Below are positions 1 through 10,880 of a stretch of 64,000 nt of DNA, one piece after another (the first letter of the stretch is position 1; every line of letters begins with the position of its first letter). Source of the DNA: Isoetes taiwanensis (Eukaryota; Streptophyta; Lycopodiopsida; Isoetales; Isoetaceae); NCBI GenBank assembly GCA_021234155.1, contig JAJEKV010000014.1, positions 17,578,652 through 17,642,651 of the forward strand, in the 5' to 3' direction. A program made the position numbers and the translations under genes. Below the pieces are notes generated by a model. The model did no database searches. It was given only the letters and a program-made list of their open reading frames with translations, and was not told the DNA's origin.

Positions 1-167
1 GGTCTAATGGCTTACCACCGAAAGCGGTAAGGCATGGGCTCGGCTACACCCGTGAAGTGGTGTACACTTCCAAAGTTCAGTTCAATACACGGCAAAGGGC
101 CCTCTAGTCACCTTGAGTTAGCATGTAGATCTCTGGAGGGAGTGATCCCTACCGCCCTATCGAAATC
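1..167 (+). repeat. Left remnant of an older LTR hosting a nested insertion
   Basis: The sequence matches the interior of the LTR found at about 1,121-1,290 and 12,695-12,870 (same run of words from ggtctaatggcttgccacc to cctaccgcccc.atcgaa), with scattered small differences. It stops at the point where the full element begins. The matching right-hand continuation (gaaccgggag onward) is found at 13,378-13,894, so these two pieces look like one LTR split by insertion. The left part of this LTR lies outside the window. Confidence 0.7.
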
Positions 168-1801
168 GCGGACGCTCAGACAAGATACTGCCCGTGACGA
201 TATATTGTACTACCACGCCACGCTGCACACGCCACCCCGATTGACGGTACGCCAACGATAGCCATGGGTAGCCCCTAGGGGCAAACTTGCTAAGAATGTG
301 CATTAGTATTAATGTGCACATTTTCCAATGTACACATTAATGTGGGCACACATTTCCATGTGGCCACTTGATGCCAAGTGGGCCATACCCATAGGTGCAA
401 TTAATGTGCACATTTTCCAATGTACACATTCATTAATGTGGGCACATTTGGCCACCTAGCCCTTAAAGGCAAGTGGGCCCATTACCAATTATCCCACATG
501 CCAAAAGGGGATAATTGGAAACCCTAGCCACCCCCCTTGTCTATATAGGGTTGGAAACCCTAACTAACCTAATTTTCGATTTTAGGGCTTTAGAACTCGC
601 TTTGGTCAGCTCAACAAATTAAAACCGCATCCCGCATCGCCCGAGAATTGCATCCTTAGTTCCTCGAGATTCGAAGCGCTTCAAATGATGGTCGAGCTCA
701 GTCGAGGAGCCCTCAAGGATCGTATTTGGCCAATTAGATAGTCTAAACCCTATTTTAGGCATTGAATCAAGAGGTTTAGTCTATTAGATTGCCCATAGCA
801 GCCCTCTAGAACTCTAGATAGCAGATTCTAACTAAAGAACCTAACTCGATGATATAGATTAGATCTTGTTCTTTAGTTCTTCCGTGATGTATATGGATGA
901 TGTATCTCCTCGAACTCCTTGTATTGGGAAGGGGGTAGAGACCTAAAAGCTTTGTAGTTGATGCTCCTAGAGTAGCCTCTAGCACACACCGTAGATGCGC
1001 CTGCACAAGAGCCACACCTGGTTGTGGGTGAAGGGCCGAGACCGGCTTATAAGGAGGTTCATGTTCTCGACTCTTGAACCACCCCTATGGTGTGTTAGTA
1101 ATCCGCCGGGGTCACCGTGACTAGGTCTAATGGCTTGCCACCGCGGTGGGCAAGGCATGGGCTCGACACTGTGAGGTGGTGAATATGACCTTCCATTGAG
1201 TTCAAGTCAATACGGGCAAGGGGTCTCTAGTCACCTTGAGTCAAGATTGTAGATCTCTCGAGGGAGAGATCCCTACCGCCCCATCGAACCGGGAGATGTA
1301 ACCCAGATATAGCCCCTCGGCTATGCATCCGGGCTGGCTACAAGCCAGTCCCAACACTTTTCAGCCTACTCGCAAAGTGTGCATGGGAGGGGCGGATGGA
1401 GGGACAACCCTAGGCCATGTTCTTATGCCAGCCAAATCCATTGCCATGAATTCTGCTGCAATGAACTCGAGACCCAAGCTTGTCGGGCCATCCCCGTGGT
1501 TCCGAGCCTTGGGTAGGATTCCCTATGTGATGTGCCGATCTTCGCCTATGCAGATATGTGGAGGACCATCCTTCGCGATGGTCATATGATGTTGATGTAT
1601 GTGCTACCGACAAGTATGTTTACGCCCGCAGCCTAGGTAGGCCCCGAGGGAGACGGGTGCAATGACCCTTCCACTCTTCCCACCGAACCCGCTACGGTTG
1701 CAAAGGTCATGTGGAGGGCCATGTATTGGCACGAGTCGGGTATGGGGATGAACTCTCGGTTGTATACGGTGAGTGCACCGATACGAGTAGGGGACGCCAC
1801 A
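168..1801 (+). mobile_element. 5' LTR of a Ty3/gypsy chromodomain retrotransposon
   Basis: The segment aligns along its whole length with 11,732-13,377. Shared landmarks are the near-start words gtatattgtactRccacg, the paired blocks of aatgtgcacattttccaatgtacacatt, a gtctatataggg TATA-like site near 540, and the closing tgcaccgatacgagtaggggacgccaca. The first few bases are altered (gacgctcag against gacgttccag), so the start is approximate. The two LTRs differ by many short indels, which points to an old insertion. A tRNA-type primer site follows directly. Confidence 0.85.
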
Positions 1802-1803
1802 AA

Positions 1804-1819
1804 GGTATCGTGAGCTATG
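1804..1819 (+). promoter_or_regulatory. Primer-binding site, initiator-Met tRNA type
   Basis: Two bases after the LTR end the sequence reads ggtatcgtgagctatg, a degraded match to the TGGTATCAGAGC primer-binding site complementary to plant initiator tRNA-Met that is usual in Ty3/gypsy and copia elements. Confidence 0.6.
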
Positions 1820-2007
1820 TTCTTGGAGACCAAGAGCAAAGCACCGCCATGTTCCCAAAAGAGCACTAACTTGATAGGATCCTCAAACCCTAAAAATGAG
1901 AAAATTTTTTCTCATTTTTGTAGTTCATGCTAAGCTAGTAACAGTTAAAATGAATAGAAACGTAAAAAGACTAAAAATTGATGAGCCAACATCCAAAAAG
2001 TAGGGTG

Positions 2008-2070
2008 GTCTCACACGTCGCGCCAGGACAGATTTCTACATTTTAGAAATCGGGCAAGGCTAACGCATGG
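2008..2070. repeat. Leader hairpin repeat, copy 1
   Basis: This copy begins gtctcacacgtcgcgcc and contains tttctacattttagaaa, a self-complementary centre, followed by a degraded right arm (cgggcaaggctaacgc). Three further copies occur at 2,197, 3,850 and 4,047. Confidence 0.6.
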
Positions 2071-2196
2071 TAGACATTCAGCTTTTGACACCAAAAAGTT
2101 GTAAATTACAAGAAAATATCTTGATAATTCTAAATTTAAGCTAAGAATTAGTAGATTTAGCATGTTACATGTTAATTTAATAGTGGGCCCCACCAT

Positions 2197-2264
2197 GTCT
2201 CACACGCCGCCGCGCAGATGTGTTTCTAGATTCTAGGAATTCGGGCGGGCGCAACGCGGAGACC
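2197..2264. repeat. Leader hairpin repeat, copy 2
   Basis: The left arm gtctcacacgccgcc is answered by the right arm gggcgcaacgcggagac around a tttctagattctaggaa centre. The outer arms are inverted complements (gtctc...gagac). Confidence 0.6.
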
Positions 2265-2337
2265 TTGCTTAATTAGGTGTTTTAGATGCCTTAGACAACC
2301 CAAAAAGGTAGTTTAAAAGTTGACCTAAAATTGGCCC

Positions 2338-2346
2338 TATAAATAG
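2338..2346 (+). promoter_or_regulatory. TATA-like box in the retroelement leader
   Basis: TATAAATAG occurs about 75 bp after leader hairpin copy 2. The second leader block has an equivalent TATAAATA at 4,289, so hairpin pair plus TATA is a duplicated module. Promoter activity is inferred only. Confidence 0.35.
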
Positions 2347-2499
2347 AACCGACCCTCCCATTTTTCCCCGCCCTTCCCGAGAACTTCGCCAGATTGTCAA
2401 GGCGATCTTCCGGCGCCAGAGCTCCAATCGACGAACCGTGAAAATGATGGCCCGCACGGCGCATCGCAAGGAAGCCTAGCCGGCGATCCTCCAAATGCC

Positions 2500-3745
2500 A
2501 CCGTTCCGCCTTTTTTCATAGGATTCTTCGAACGCCTTCCCACGCCGACGGATCTTCGCCGAAAGAGGAATCGTGGTCGGACCGAGCGACCACACAGAGA
2601 TCTTGGAGGACGACCGGACAGACGCCATGGACGAGATCCTCAACGAAATTGCACGGGCAGGAGGCAGAAGCTGAGCAGCAGGAGTAACACCGTGGGGACG
2701 CCAACCCACGTGAGGAGCAGAGGGAACAAAGCGAACCCACCAATAGGCCAAGAACAACCCCAGGCCGAGATCCACCAGCAGGAGGAGCAGGTAGGAGAGG
2801 AGCAAAGAACACCGAACTCACCCCGAGGAAGAGGCCGACCAGCACGCCATTCCCACAAGTACGAAGTCAAACAAATGCCCACCGGAGCAGAGATCAAAGG
2901 ATCGTGAAGACGGCATGGATCCAAGAAGAGGAGGGCCAAGGCCATAAAGGCAGGCAAGAGGAAGGTGGTCAAGGTTGGGAAGAGGGCAGAGAACCTTGTC
3001 ATCAACGAGCCATCGGGAAAGGAGACCCCGCCACTACCGACGATTCGACCAAGACTACGCGGCCGGGCGCAGACGGGCAAGCTCTTCAAAGCCCCCTGGT
3101 CAGAAGAAGAGGCCCCGGCAGCAGACGCCCAAGAACGTGAGGAGGCCGGGCAGGTGGCTTAAGCCCCCACCGCTCCCCGACGGGGATAGAGTCAAGGCCC
3201 CACGGCCACAACGGAAGCCTGCGTGATAGACCCCTTAAAGGTCTATCGAAAGAGGATCAGGGAGCACGACGCATATATGGCGGCGGGGAGGCCTACAACA
3301 CCTATTACCAGGAGCACCGGGTGAGAACGATTGAAGGCGGGCACCCGACCTAAGAGCCGACACTAAAGCCACCCACCACCAAAGCCCAAGCCCCCACGAG
3401 CACCGGAAGAAGCGGAGCAAGAAGAAACAGAGGAAGATTGGGGCACTCAAGGAGATCCGCCACTTCCGTAAGAGTTACTTTACTCGATTCCCCTGCCGCT
3501 CCAAATGCCCGGTCCGCCGGTCATTCAAGAATACAACACGTATACGCGCCGCGATGCATTTAGATGTTGTTGTGTTTGCAAGAGGCGTCAAGCCCACTTA
3601 GTGAAACATTTTGAAGATTCAACGCCCCGCACGGCACGCCAAGAGGGTTACCCTCATGAGGCGGATATGTATCTTGCCGTGCACATCAAGGGCTTAACGA
3701 CCTTGAGTTTTGTAAATAATCGAAAAATTTTGTTAATATAAAGAA
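2500..3745 (+). pseudogene. Extra basic, low-complexity region upstream of gag, origin unknown
   Basis: This stretch lies between two copies of the leader module and before gag. Plus-strand frames encode Arg/Lys/Glu/Pro-rich segments (for example 2,692-2,907 and 2,965-3,162) that are broken by frameshifts. A more ordinary ORF at 3,505-3,741 has a Cys-rich patch (RCCCVCKRRQ). The minus strand also has long open frames here (2,476-3,089), a consequence of high GC content. I recognise no domain. It could be an additional internal gene of the retroelement, or a captured host fragment. The purine bias of the plus strand favours plus as the coding strand. Confidence 0.35.
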
Positions 3746-3849
3746 ATTTTTGTGTAAATAAAGTGTCAAACCTTGTTTAAATAGGTCAAGATATCGATCC
3801 CTAGCTTTTGTTTTAATTAAATTGGAGTTTTGAGCAAAATTGAGACGAT

Positions 3850-3914
3850 GTCTCACACGTCGCCCATGTATTTTCTACATTTTAGAAATCGGGCCGGGCG
3901 CAACGCGTGAGACC
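3850..3914. repeat. Leader hairpin repeat, copy 3
   Basis: This is the best preserved copy. The left arm gtctcacacgtcgcc and right arm gggcgcaacgcgtgagac enclose ttttctacattttagaaat. Confidence 0.65.
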
Positions 3915-4046
3915 ATGCCCAAAAATGCCCAAAACAGCTCCAAATCGACTCAAGTAAGGGGTCAATTTCGCCTAACTCGATGAGTTTAGTGGAATTACAG
4001 CCTTAGATCACCTAAATTGAGTAATCCTAGCCCAATTAGGACCTAT

Positions 4047-4112
4047 GTCTCACACGTCAAGCGCCAGACAGATTTCTACATTTTAGAAATCTGGGTTGGG
4101 CGCGTAGAGACC
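4047..4112. repeat. Leader hairpin repeat, copy 4
   Basis: The left arm gtctcacacgtcaagcgcc and right arm gggcgcgtagagac enclose tttctacattttagaaa. Confidence 0.6.
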
Positions 4113-4288
4113 CCGCACTATTTCTTCACTAAATGATCTCCAAATTGCACAATAAGTTCAGTAGCTCTCCTTAGCATGCTCAAGCCCTAGAAATATACTT
4201 CAAACTTGCAATTGCATCACTTAATAGGTTAGAATTGCCTAATCCCAAAGAAATTCTAAGTCTTCCAAAAATTAGGGTTTTCCTTTCC

Positions 4289-4296
4289 TATAAATA
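4289..4296 (+). promoter_or_regulatory. Second TATA-like box in the retroelement leader
   Basis: TATAAATA is followed by agttccccatttctc. It parallels TATAAATAG and cctcccatttttccc at 2,338, so the leader module 2,008-2,380 has a diverged copy at 3,850-4,330. Confidence 0.35.
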
Positions 4297-4785
4297 AGTT
4301 CCCCATTTCTCAATTGGTACCGCAAATTTGCCCCCCCAACGCTTAGGCGATCTTTCACCCCCCCGAGGCGCTCGCATCCGCTTGATACCCTTCCTTGCTA
4401 GATCAATGGCCACCGCTGATTTCGGGCGATGGTACAGCCACAAGGCCCATGCCATCGAGGCGGATGTCAACGACATCTTCCAAGTCTTTGTGAAAGAAAT
4501 TGACATCCAAGCTAATACCAATGCAACCCCAAAGATATAGGCAAAAGCTAAGCGAATTTTCAGTGCTAGGGTAGGACCCTCCCTTGTCCAAGTCCCCCTT
4601 GCATAGGATACTGCGCCCCCTACCATCCCTTCAAGTTCTTTGGGCGATGTCCCCAACATCGCCAAGTACTTGACTAATAAGGCGCAGAGGCTACCCGGAT
4701 TACATGGTCCCGACAGCCAACAGACCAAGTATTCTCTTACACCGCCGCCCTAGCCATCTTCTTATCCCACCGCTACGAGAACCCG

Positions 4786-5445
4786 ATGGGGGCAACCTCT
4801 ATCCCTCCGATGGAGGTAGACCCCATAGCTGAGCAGGAGGAAGAGCAAATGTCAGCTGCAAGATCAACAAGAACAGAAGCAAGAGAGGATGAAGAAGAGT
4901 CGGACGACGAAGGATACACGAGCTCGACTTTGGACGAAGAACGGCGCCAAGGAGAGCAGGAGCTGATCAATTTCGAAAGCAGCCCAGGCATCGAGTTGCT
5001 CCCCACTCTGCTAGGCATCACAAGCCTAGCCCCTATCATCATCGACGGGAGAGGAGTATCTACCCTCACCGACATCCGTAACCTCCCCGAATGCGGGTGG
5101 AGAGGGAGCTCAGTTGACGAACCGCTCCACCAATCGCGGCAGACCGACCGGACGACTTCATCGTCCGGGAGCATCGACTTCCCGCCAAGTGAGGGAGTCC
5201 GACACCTACACAGGGAGACGACCTCCGATATCCGTGCCTACAAAGCAAAGATAAGGCAATTGATGGACGAGCCGGAGTCGCCAACAGGAGGAGTTCCTCG
5301 CCTCCAAGAGCAGATGGGGATCCGTGGGAAGACCACGAGTATCCTAATGCCGGGTCCTTCAATATCACCCTTGCCAAAAGGAGAAGGAATCGACCTCGTG
5401 AGGCTCGACCGCACAATTGAAGACTACAGGGAGCTCATCAAGTAG
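4786..5445 (+). CDS. Gag N-terminal part, acidic ORF (219 aa)
   Basis: This open frame of about 219 codons has a strongly acidic N-terminal half (runs of Glu and Asp, residues about 15-60) and then mixed sequence. It lies after the leader and about 1.1 kb before the recognisable gag capsid segment, in the position of the gag N-terminus of a Ty3/gypsy polyprotein. I see no specific domain, so the assignment rests on position. Downstream, 5,446-6,500 contains broken frames, including an Arg/Lys-rich piece at 6,261-6,500. Confidence 0.5.
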   Translation: MGATSIPPMEVDPIAEQEEEQMSAARSTRTEAREDEEESDDEGYTSSTLDEERRQGEQELINFESSPGIELLPTLLGITSLAPIIIDGRGVSTLTDIRNLPECGWRGSSVDEPLHQSRQTDRTTSSSGSIDFPPSEGVRHLHRETTSDIRAYKAKIRQLMDEPESPTGGVPRLQEQMGIRGKTTSILMPGPSISPLPKGEGIDLVRLDRTIEDYRELIK

Positions 5446-6519
5446 AGGTCGACGAGTACGCCGGGCGGCACAGAGCCGAGGCCAAACAAGCTTTATAGCT
5501 TCGCATGACACACAACGACAGTCGCCAGTACTACTTACCACCGCTGATGGATGGGGAGAATAGCGTAATTCACCGCAAGTTCAGTCCCGTGGGCTAAGAA
5601 GGAGTGTTTATGCCGATTGCACTCTCAAGCTTCCGCAAGCATGCTCGAATAGCAAAGAATGTCGACTATGTCGCCTTTAGTCAAGAGGGCAATGGCACTT
5701 GACCTCTTCGACGCCATCCCCACCGACGCCGTGGGAGATTATAAAGGATCGCGCCCTTACATCCGACCGCAGTAGAAGACCCGTGAGAGCCATCCGTGGA
5801 GGCTCGCCAAATAGCATCATCGAACTTGGGTCACCTTGGTAGGGACGGCCCAAGTTAAGAAGTTTCTTGAAGACAACCCGCCTTACCTACGATTTCAAGA
5901 CTAGTTAGACTCTTGATCCCGAGACTTTTGTATCTAAAATATTACATGATATATAAATACAATTCTGTCAAGACTTTAAATGTTTTGTTGATGTATTTTG
6001 CCCCACAATTATACCAACAAACATAAACAATGCAAGAAAACAAATGGAACTAACCATATAGCCATTAATCACTTGTGGATGCAAATTAGAGGGCTAAGCG
6101 CAGGGGAACGACAACCGCATGAGACCTTATAGAAGAGCAAACCCCGCCTGCACCCCCCCGAAGGAACCTATTTGAAGATAGGGAACCCATGACCCCAGAG
6201 CAGGAGATAGCCCAGATGAGGACGGATCTGGAGCGATAAAGGCATTACCGTCCGCAAAGCGTGAGTGGGTTCTGGTGGGCAATGCTCGGGCTGCCGCAAG
6301 CATCGGCTCCTGGGGGAAGGAAGGGACAAGAAGAGGAGCAAGAGAAGGAGATCCCCAACCGAATCTTCCGACTCAAGTTCGCACTCAGACCACTGAGGAA
6401 GAGGAAGAGCAGGCCTCAGAAACCAAACAGAGGGAAAGGCAGAGGAACACCCCTGCAGGGACGATTAAAGAGATACCAGGCCTCCGACTACCGTAAGAAG
6501 GTAGATTCCGCGACCGGCA

Positions 6520-7030
6520 ATGTATGGAAGGCCCGAATCGAACAGTTCTCGGGGAGAAATAGCGTCAGGCTTGGAAGCAGAGGCATGGCTGGACGAGATG
6601 AGCGAGTACGGAAATGCTTATGGCATGAAGGATAAGGACAAAGGCGCGAGTTGCAACAGCCAACTTGAAAGGAGCCGCCGGATTTGGTGGAAGGGGTATG
6701 CAAAGGCACACCCGCTTAAGCAGGATGCTTGTAAGTTCGAAAAGTTTGCTAAAGCCTTCAAGCGCCATTACGCTCCAAGGAACATAAGTCCAAAGATGAT
6801 GCAAAGAGCTTTTAACGGCTGCAGCAAGGCAACAAATCAGTTCAGAAATATACAGAGGAATTCATGAGGCTAAGGTCAGATGTGCCGGGTTGGGAGAGAA
6901 GCATGCAAGAAAAGCTATATCGAGGGGCTGAATGAGGAGATCCGCAAGCTTGTGAGAGCAATAAACCCTAGGACAAGATCGGGCGTAATCCAAGGCTATA
7001 AGCTTGCAGGGTCGACCTCGTAATAGCGGG
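6520..7030 (+). pseudogene. Gag capsid-type segment (retrotransposon gag family), frameshifted
   Basis: The translation contains EAEAWLDEMSEYG, then RRIWWKGYAKAHP, then CKFEKFAKAFKRHYAP. This is the order seen in the retrotransposon gag family (AE.WL, Ww, F...F...Y.P). A frame change near 6,860 continues into EFMRLRSDVPGWE and then stop codons appear. In an intact element this region forms the virus-like-particle capsid. A zinc knuckle, usual after this segment, is not clear. The segment is broken and cannot encode a full gag. Confidence 0.75.
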
Positions 7031-7469
7031 GCACAAGCAAAGACTACTTCCGTGAGAAAGGCAAGGCGACAGAAGCTATAGCCCTGTGGCAGCCAAATTC
7101 CCAGTCCAAATAGAACCCAATATGGTGGGAACCGGGAAGAAAGCAGGAGAAGAAGCAGGTGTCCTTCAAGGACAAGCAGAGAAGTCGAACTACTCCAAAG
7201 CAAAGGTAATCCTTTTTGCAAGCGATGCCCAAGGAAAAGAGGCAGGAGTGCATAGAAAAAGCAGTTATTAGCCAGTGCTTCCAAACGGGCCATAGGACGA
7301 AACCGCCTTACGCCATGAGTGCAGCTCTAGCGGAGTTGGGAGATTGGGACGCTCGTCCGGACGACGACGCGGGCGAAGAGGCCCGCCGACTACATTCGTG
7401 GTGAGGTCACATCTTTTGCCGCAAATAGATACAGAGCAAGCAGAGAGCCAAGATAAGGTAATTTCCACA

Positions 7470-7860
7470 AAGAGGGAAGGCTAAAGCTAAGTCCTTTATA
7501 GTCTTGATAGACTCGTGAAGTAGCCATAACTTTGCATCCCCGTAATGGTTCGGATGTTGAAGTTGAAGCCGCTAAAGTCAAAACCAAGACCCGTTGTTTT
7601 AGCAAGTGGTGCAAGAAGGGCGCACGGCGGGCAAGAGAATTAACTTCGACATCGACTTGCCGTGGATTAATATCCGATGGGAGCAGAAGTAATGGGCATT
7701 GGAAAGTATGACTTGATCATAGGAATGGAGTACCTTGGGCCAAAGAGGGCCATTATCGACCGTGGAAAGCTTAAGGTGACCTTCCCAACGCCCGACGGCA
7801 AGATCATTGAGATAACAAAGGAAGTTGTTCCCATCATGCAAAGGCATGTCTTCTAAACGG
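7470..7860 (+). pseudogene. Aspartic protease segment of pol
   Basis: A plus-strand frame at about 7,680-7,850 reads EVMGIGKYDLIIGMEYLGP and then AIIDRGKLKVTFPTPDGK. This corresponds to the second half of the retropepsin region of gypsy pol (D.ILGMdWL..h.a.idc). The catalytic DSG/DTG region upstream is disrupted by stops and shifts. It is followed in the correct order by reverse transcriptase. Confidence 0.65.
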
Positions 7861-8033
7861 CTGCTCAAGTGCATCAAGAGTGAGCAAGTGGCATACATCT
7901 TCAAGCTTGAGATTAGTGAGCCGGAATCGAAGGAAGCAAAGAAGACAACGCTGGCCAAAGAAGTTGCCGCAAGTATCTCGCCTAATCACGGAGTTCCATG
8001 ACCTCTTTCCGTATGAGATCAAGCAGCCCCTCC

Positions 8034-8765
8034 TTATAGGGGAGTCGAAAAGCAGATAGCACTCGAACCAGGAACAAAGCCAACAAGCAAGGCTCCATAT
8101 AGAATGACAACACAGGAGTTATCGGAGCTGAAGAAGCAGTTGCAGGAGCTGCTCGACCTAGGTTTCATTAGACCTAGCGTCTCGCCGTTTGGAGCGCCCA
8201 TTCTTTTTGTCAAGAAGAAGGATGGATCTTTGAGAATGTGCATAGACTATAGACAGTTGAATAAGCACACCATTAAGAACAAGTATGCGCCCCAAGATCG
8301 CACGACTTGATGGATCAGCTCCAAGGTGCAAAGATCTTCTCCAAAATCGACTTAAGGTCAGGTTATCATCAGATCAGGATAAAGGAAGAAGACATCCATA
8401 AGACCGCCTTCAGAACGCGGTATGGGCATTATGAGTTCACAGTAATGCCTTTCGGCTTATCAAATGCCCCCGCAACGTTCATGAGGCTCATGAACGATAT
8501 CTTCAGGGAGTTCCTGGACACCTTTGTGATTGTTTTCTTTGACGACATTTTGGTGTATAGCAGATCCCTTGAAGAGCACGTACAACACTTGAGAAGGGTG
8601 CTAGAAAAGTTGAAGAGGCACCAGTTGTACGCCAAGTTGTCGGGTGTCACCGCAAATGTAAAAGGTGGAGTATCTAGGTCATGTGATCTCAGCAGGCATC
8701 TCAACAGTACCCCGCCAAGATTGAAGCCGCTATTCAAAGGGCCGGGCGCCCAAGAATGTGCATGA
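8034..8765 (+). pseudogene. Reverse transcriptase domain, one frameshift
   Basis: The fingers/palm region is well preserved. [20 protein letters not shown] and [14 protein letters not shown] lie in one frame up to about 8,300. A one- or two-base indel follows near 8,290-8,305, and then [28 protein letters not shown] and the catalytic FFDDILVYS (about 8,540) in the next frame. Gypsy RTs usually have YxDD or FxDD here, so the Asp pair is intact. The frame fails after about 8,650. The RT would copy the element RNA into DNA in an intact relative. This is the best conserved part of the element. Confidence 0.9.
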
Positions 8766-8879
8766 AGTCGAAGTTTCCCTCGGCCTAGTGGTACTACAGA
8801 AGTTCGTGAAAGAACTTTGCTAAGATAGCAGCCCCTGCTAATGCACTGACGAGGGCGTAGAAGGTGAAAGATTGGGTAG

Positions 8880-9335
8880 AGCATTGGCACAAGAAAGCCC
8901 AAAAGGGGTTCGAATTGTTGAAGGAAGCTTTAACAACAGCCCCGGGGCCTTAACCCCGCCGACCCGGAGAAAGATAAGCTTGTAGCATCAGATGCGAGTA
9001 AGATAGCTACAAAAAAAAGGTTTATGCAAGAAGAGCGTGTGGTAGCGTATGATTCCGTGAAGATGAACGACGCCGAGACGCGCTACCCAACGCACGATCA
9101 GGGAGTTGCTTGCGGTTGTTAGGGCATTAAGAATATGGAGGCATTATCTCTTGGGAAGGAAGTTCCAATTGATACCACCATCGAGCCTCCAATATGTATT
9201 CACGCAACCACACCTTAACTGAGGCAGCGGAGATGGATGGAGTTCCTCAAGAATATGACTTTGATATAGTCTACAAGCCGGGAAGCTCAATGTGGTAGCA
9301 GATGCTTTCAAGGCATCCCCGACAACTAGAGTGCA
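8880..9335 (+). pseudogene. RNase H domain remnant of pol
   Basis: Fragments in shifting frames give LVASDASKIATKK, then VVAYDSVKMNDAETRYPTHD, and then the trace of the connection-type tail (fqgi after adaf) near 9,300. These fit the D...S.k...aE..Y motifs of gypsy RNase H. Several stops and frameshifts separate the blocks, so the domain is dead. Confidence 0.65.
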
Positions 9336-9519
9336 TTGCAAATGTAATTTCGACGCCTCCAAATGACTTTGGTAAGAGGATTGAAGAGTCCTTGCCAACG
9401 GACGTGGGATTTCAAGGAAGTATGGGCAAGCCTTTCTAAGGAGGCTAGAACAGATAAAGAGCGGAGGCCTTCAAGCATTATAAGAAGGAAGGCAACCTGT
9501 TATACCATAAGAACAAGTT

Positions 9520-10490
9520 GTGCGTGCACCAATCATCGTGTGTAAGGAAGTTGATCCTCCATGACACGCACAACAGCCCAATAGCCGGCCATGCGATTCA
9601 TGAAAACATATTTCAAAGCACGCAGCAGCCTATTATTGGCCAGAATGAAGAAGCAAATAGCTCGCTACATCAAGGAATGTCGCCTATGCCGCCAGACGGG
9701 GGCGAACAGCTTCGAATTCCAGGGGCATTAGAGCCATTAGCGGTGCCAAACGCTAAGTGGGAGGTAATCAGCATGGATTTCATCACAGGACTCCCAAGGA
9801 CAGTGAGAGGCAAGGATGCCTTAATGGTAGTGGTCGACAAGTTGTCGAAGATGGCACATTTTGTGCCTTGCGTAACCACGATATAAACCATGGATACAAA
9901 GAAAGCTTTCACCAAAGAGATCTTCAGTGCTTCATGGCATGCCAAGGGAGATCATCTCCCATGCCAGGATCCGGGTTCATGAGCCTTTTGGCAAGACCTC
10001 TTTGGCGACGATCCGCACGAAGCTATCCATGAGCACGGCATATCATCCTCAGACGGATGGCCATGACGAGCGGACCAACAGGATTTTAGAGGACATGCTA
10101 CGAAACTATGTCTGGAATAAGCAAGGTATGTGGGAAGAATTTATTCACTTGGTGGAGTTTGCATACAATAGCACCAAGCAGAATCATCCCAAATGTCGCC
10201 GCTTATGATCAATTACGGCTATCGTTTAACTCCGCACACTTGGCACAACCCCGTCAAAGTGGAAGTTTCGCAGCAGATGTTGGCCGATATGCAAAGCAGC
10301 CTTGTAGAGGAAGTTCGTGGCTATCCGCTAGCGGCAAGAAGTCGCCAAAAGAGCATCGCCGACAAGCATCGAACAAGAAGAGAGTTCAAAGTTGGAGATG
10401 ATGTTTGGCTCAAGATTAAGGTGAAGCAAAGTAAGCTCGGGATCGGCAATTGCAAGAAGCTTGCTCCAAGGTGGGCCGGACCTTCGTAAT
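9520..10490 (+). pseudogene. Integrase (zinc-binding plus catalytic core), frameshifted
   Basis: [14 protein letters not shown] near 9,560 and a partial C..C pair near 9,690 mark the HHCC zinc-binding region. [14 protein letters not shown] and [18 protein letters not shown] carry the first catalytic Asp and its surroundings. After a frameshift, SMSTAYHPQTDGHDERTNR and LEDMLRNYVWNKQ supply the second Asp and the Glu region of the DD35E core. WEEFIHLVEFAYNST follows. Two to three indels break the frame. Gene order PR-RT-RH-IN is diagnostic of Ty3/gypsy rather than copia. Confidence 0.88.
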
Positions 10491-10559
10491 AGTCGAGAAA
10501 CTAGGCAATCAAGCCTACAAGCTAGACTTGCCAAAGACACCTAAAGATTCATAAGGTCT

Positions 10560-10880
10560 TCCACGTGAGTTTGCTTCAAGAAGCACACCCCAAATCCGCA
10601 TTTAAGTCTTGATTCGCCAACGCTGTTGGAAATGACGGAGGAACAGCTGGAAATAGTTCCAGAATTGATTCTTGATAAAGCTTTCAAGAAAACGAGGAGA
10701 TCAGAATTCCTCCAGTATTTGGTCAAGTGGAAACACTTACCGGTGGAAGACGCCACGTGGGTACTTAAGAAAGATTTAGTAAAGCAAAGACCCACAGCTT
10801 TATGGAGCAATGGGACGGCAAGGTCATCTCCCAAGAAATCGCCCGTGCATGTCGATTTGTGTAGGTTAATTCTTGTATAG
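10560..10880 (+). pseudogene. Chromodomain at the integrase C-terminus
   Basis: After the integrase tail (hkvFHVSLL-like words near 10,555) the frame at 10,626-10,880 reads ELILDKAFKKTRRSEFLQYL, then VKWKHLPVEDATWV. This matches the chromodomain core (YLVKWK..p...aTWE). Chromodomains at this position define the chromodomain clade of plant Ty3/gypsy elements and direct integration to particular chromatin. The usual acidic residue after W is replaced by Val. This ends the coding part of the element. Confidence 0.8.

Noticed and set aside
2476-3089. Long minus-strand open frames
   Set aside because: They are antisense to the purine-rich leader of the gypsy element and consist of Leu/Ser/Pro low-complexity expected from GC-rich antisense DNA.
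8429-8902. Minus-strand open frame opposite reverse transcriptase
   Set aside because: Shadow of the conserved RT domain on the plus strand.
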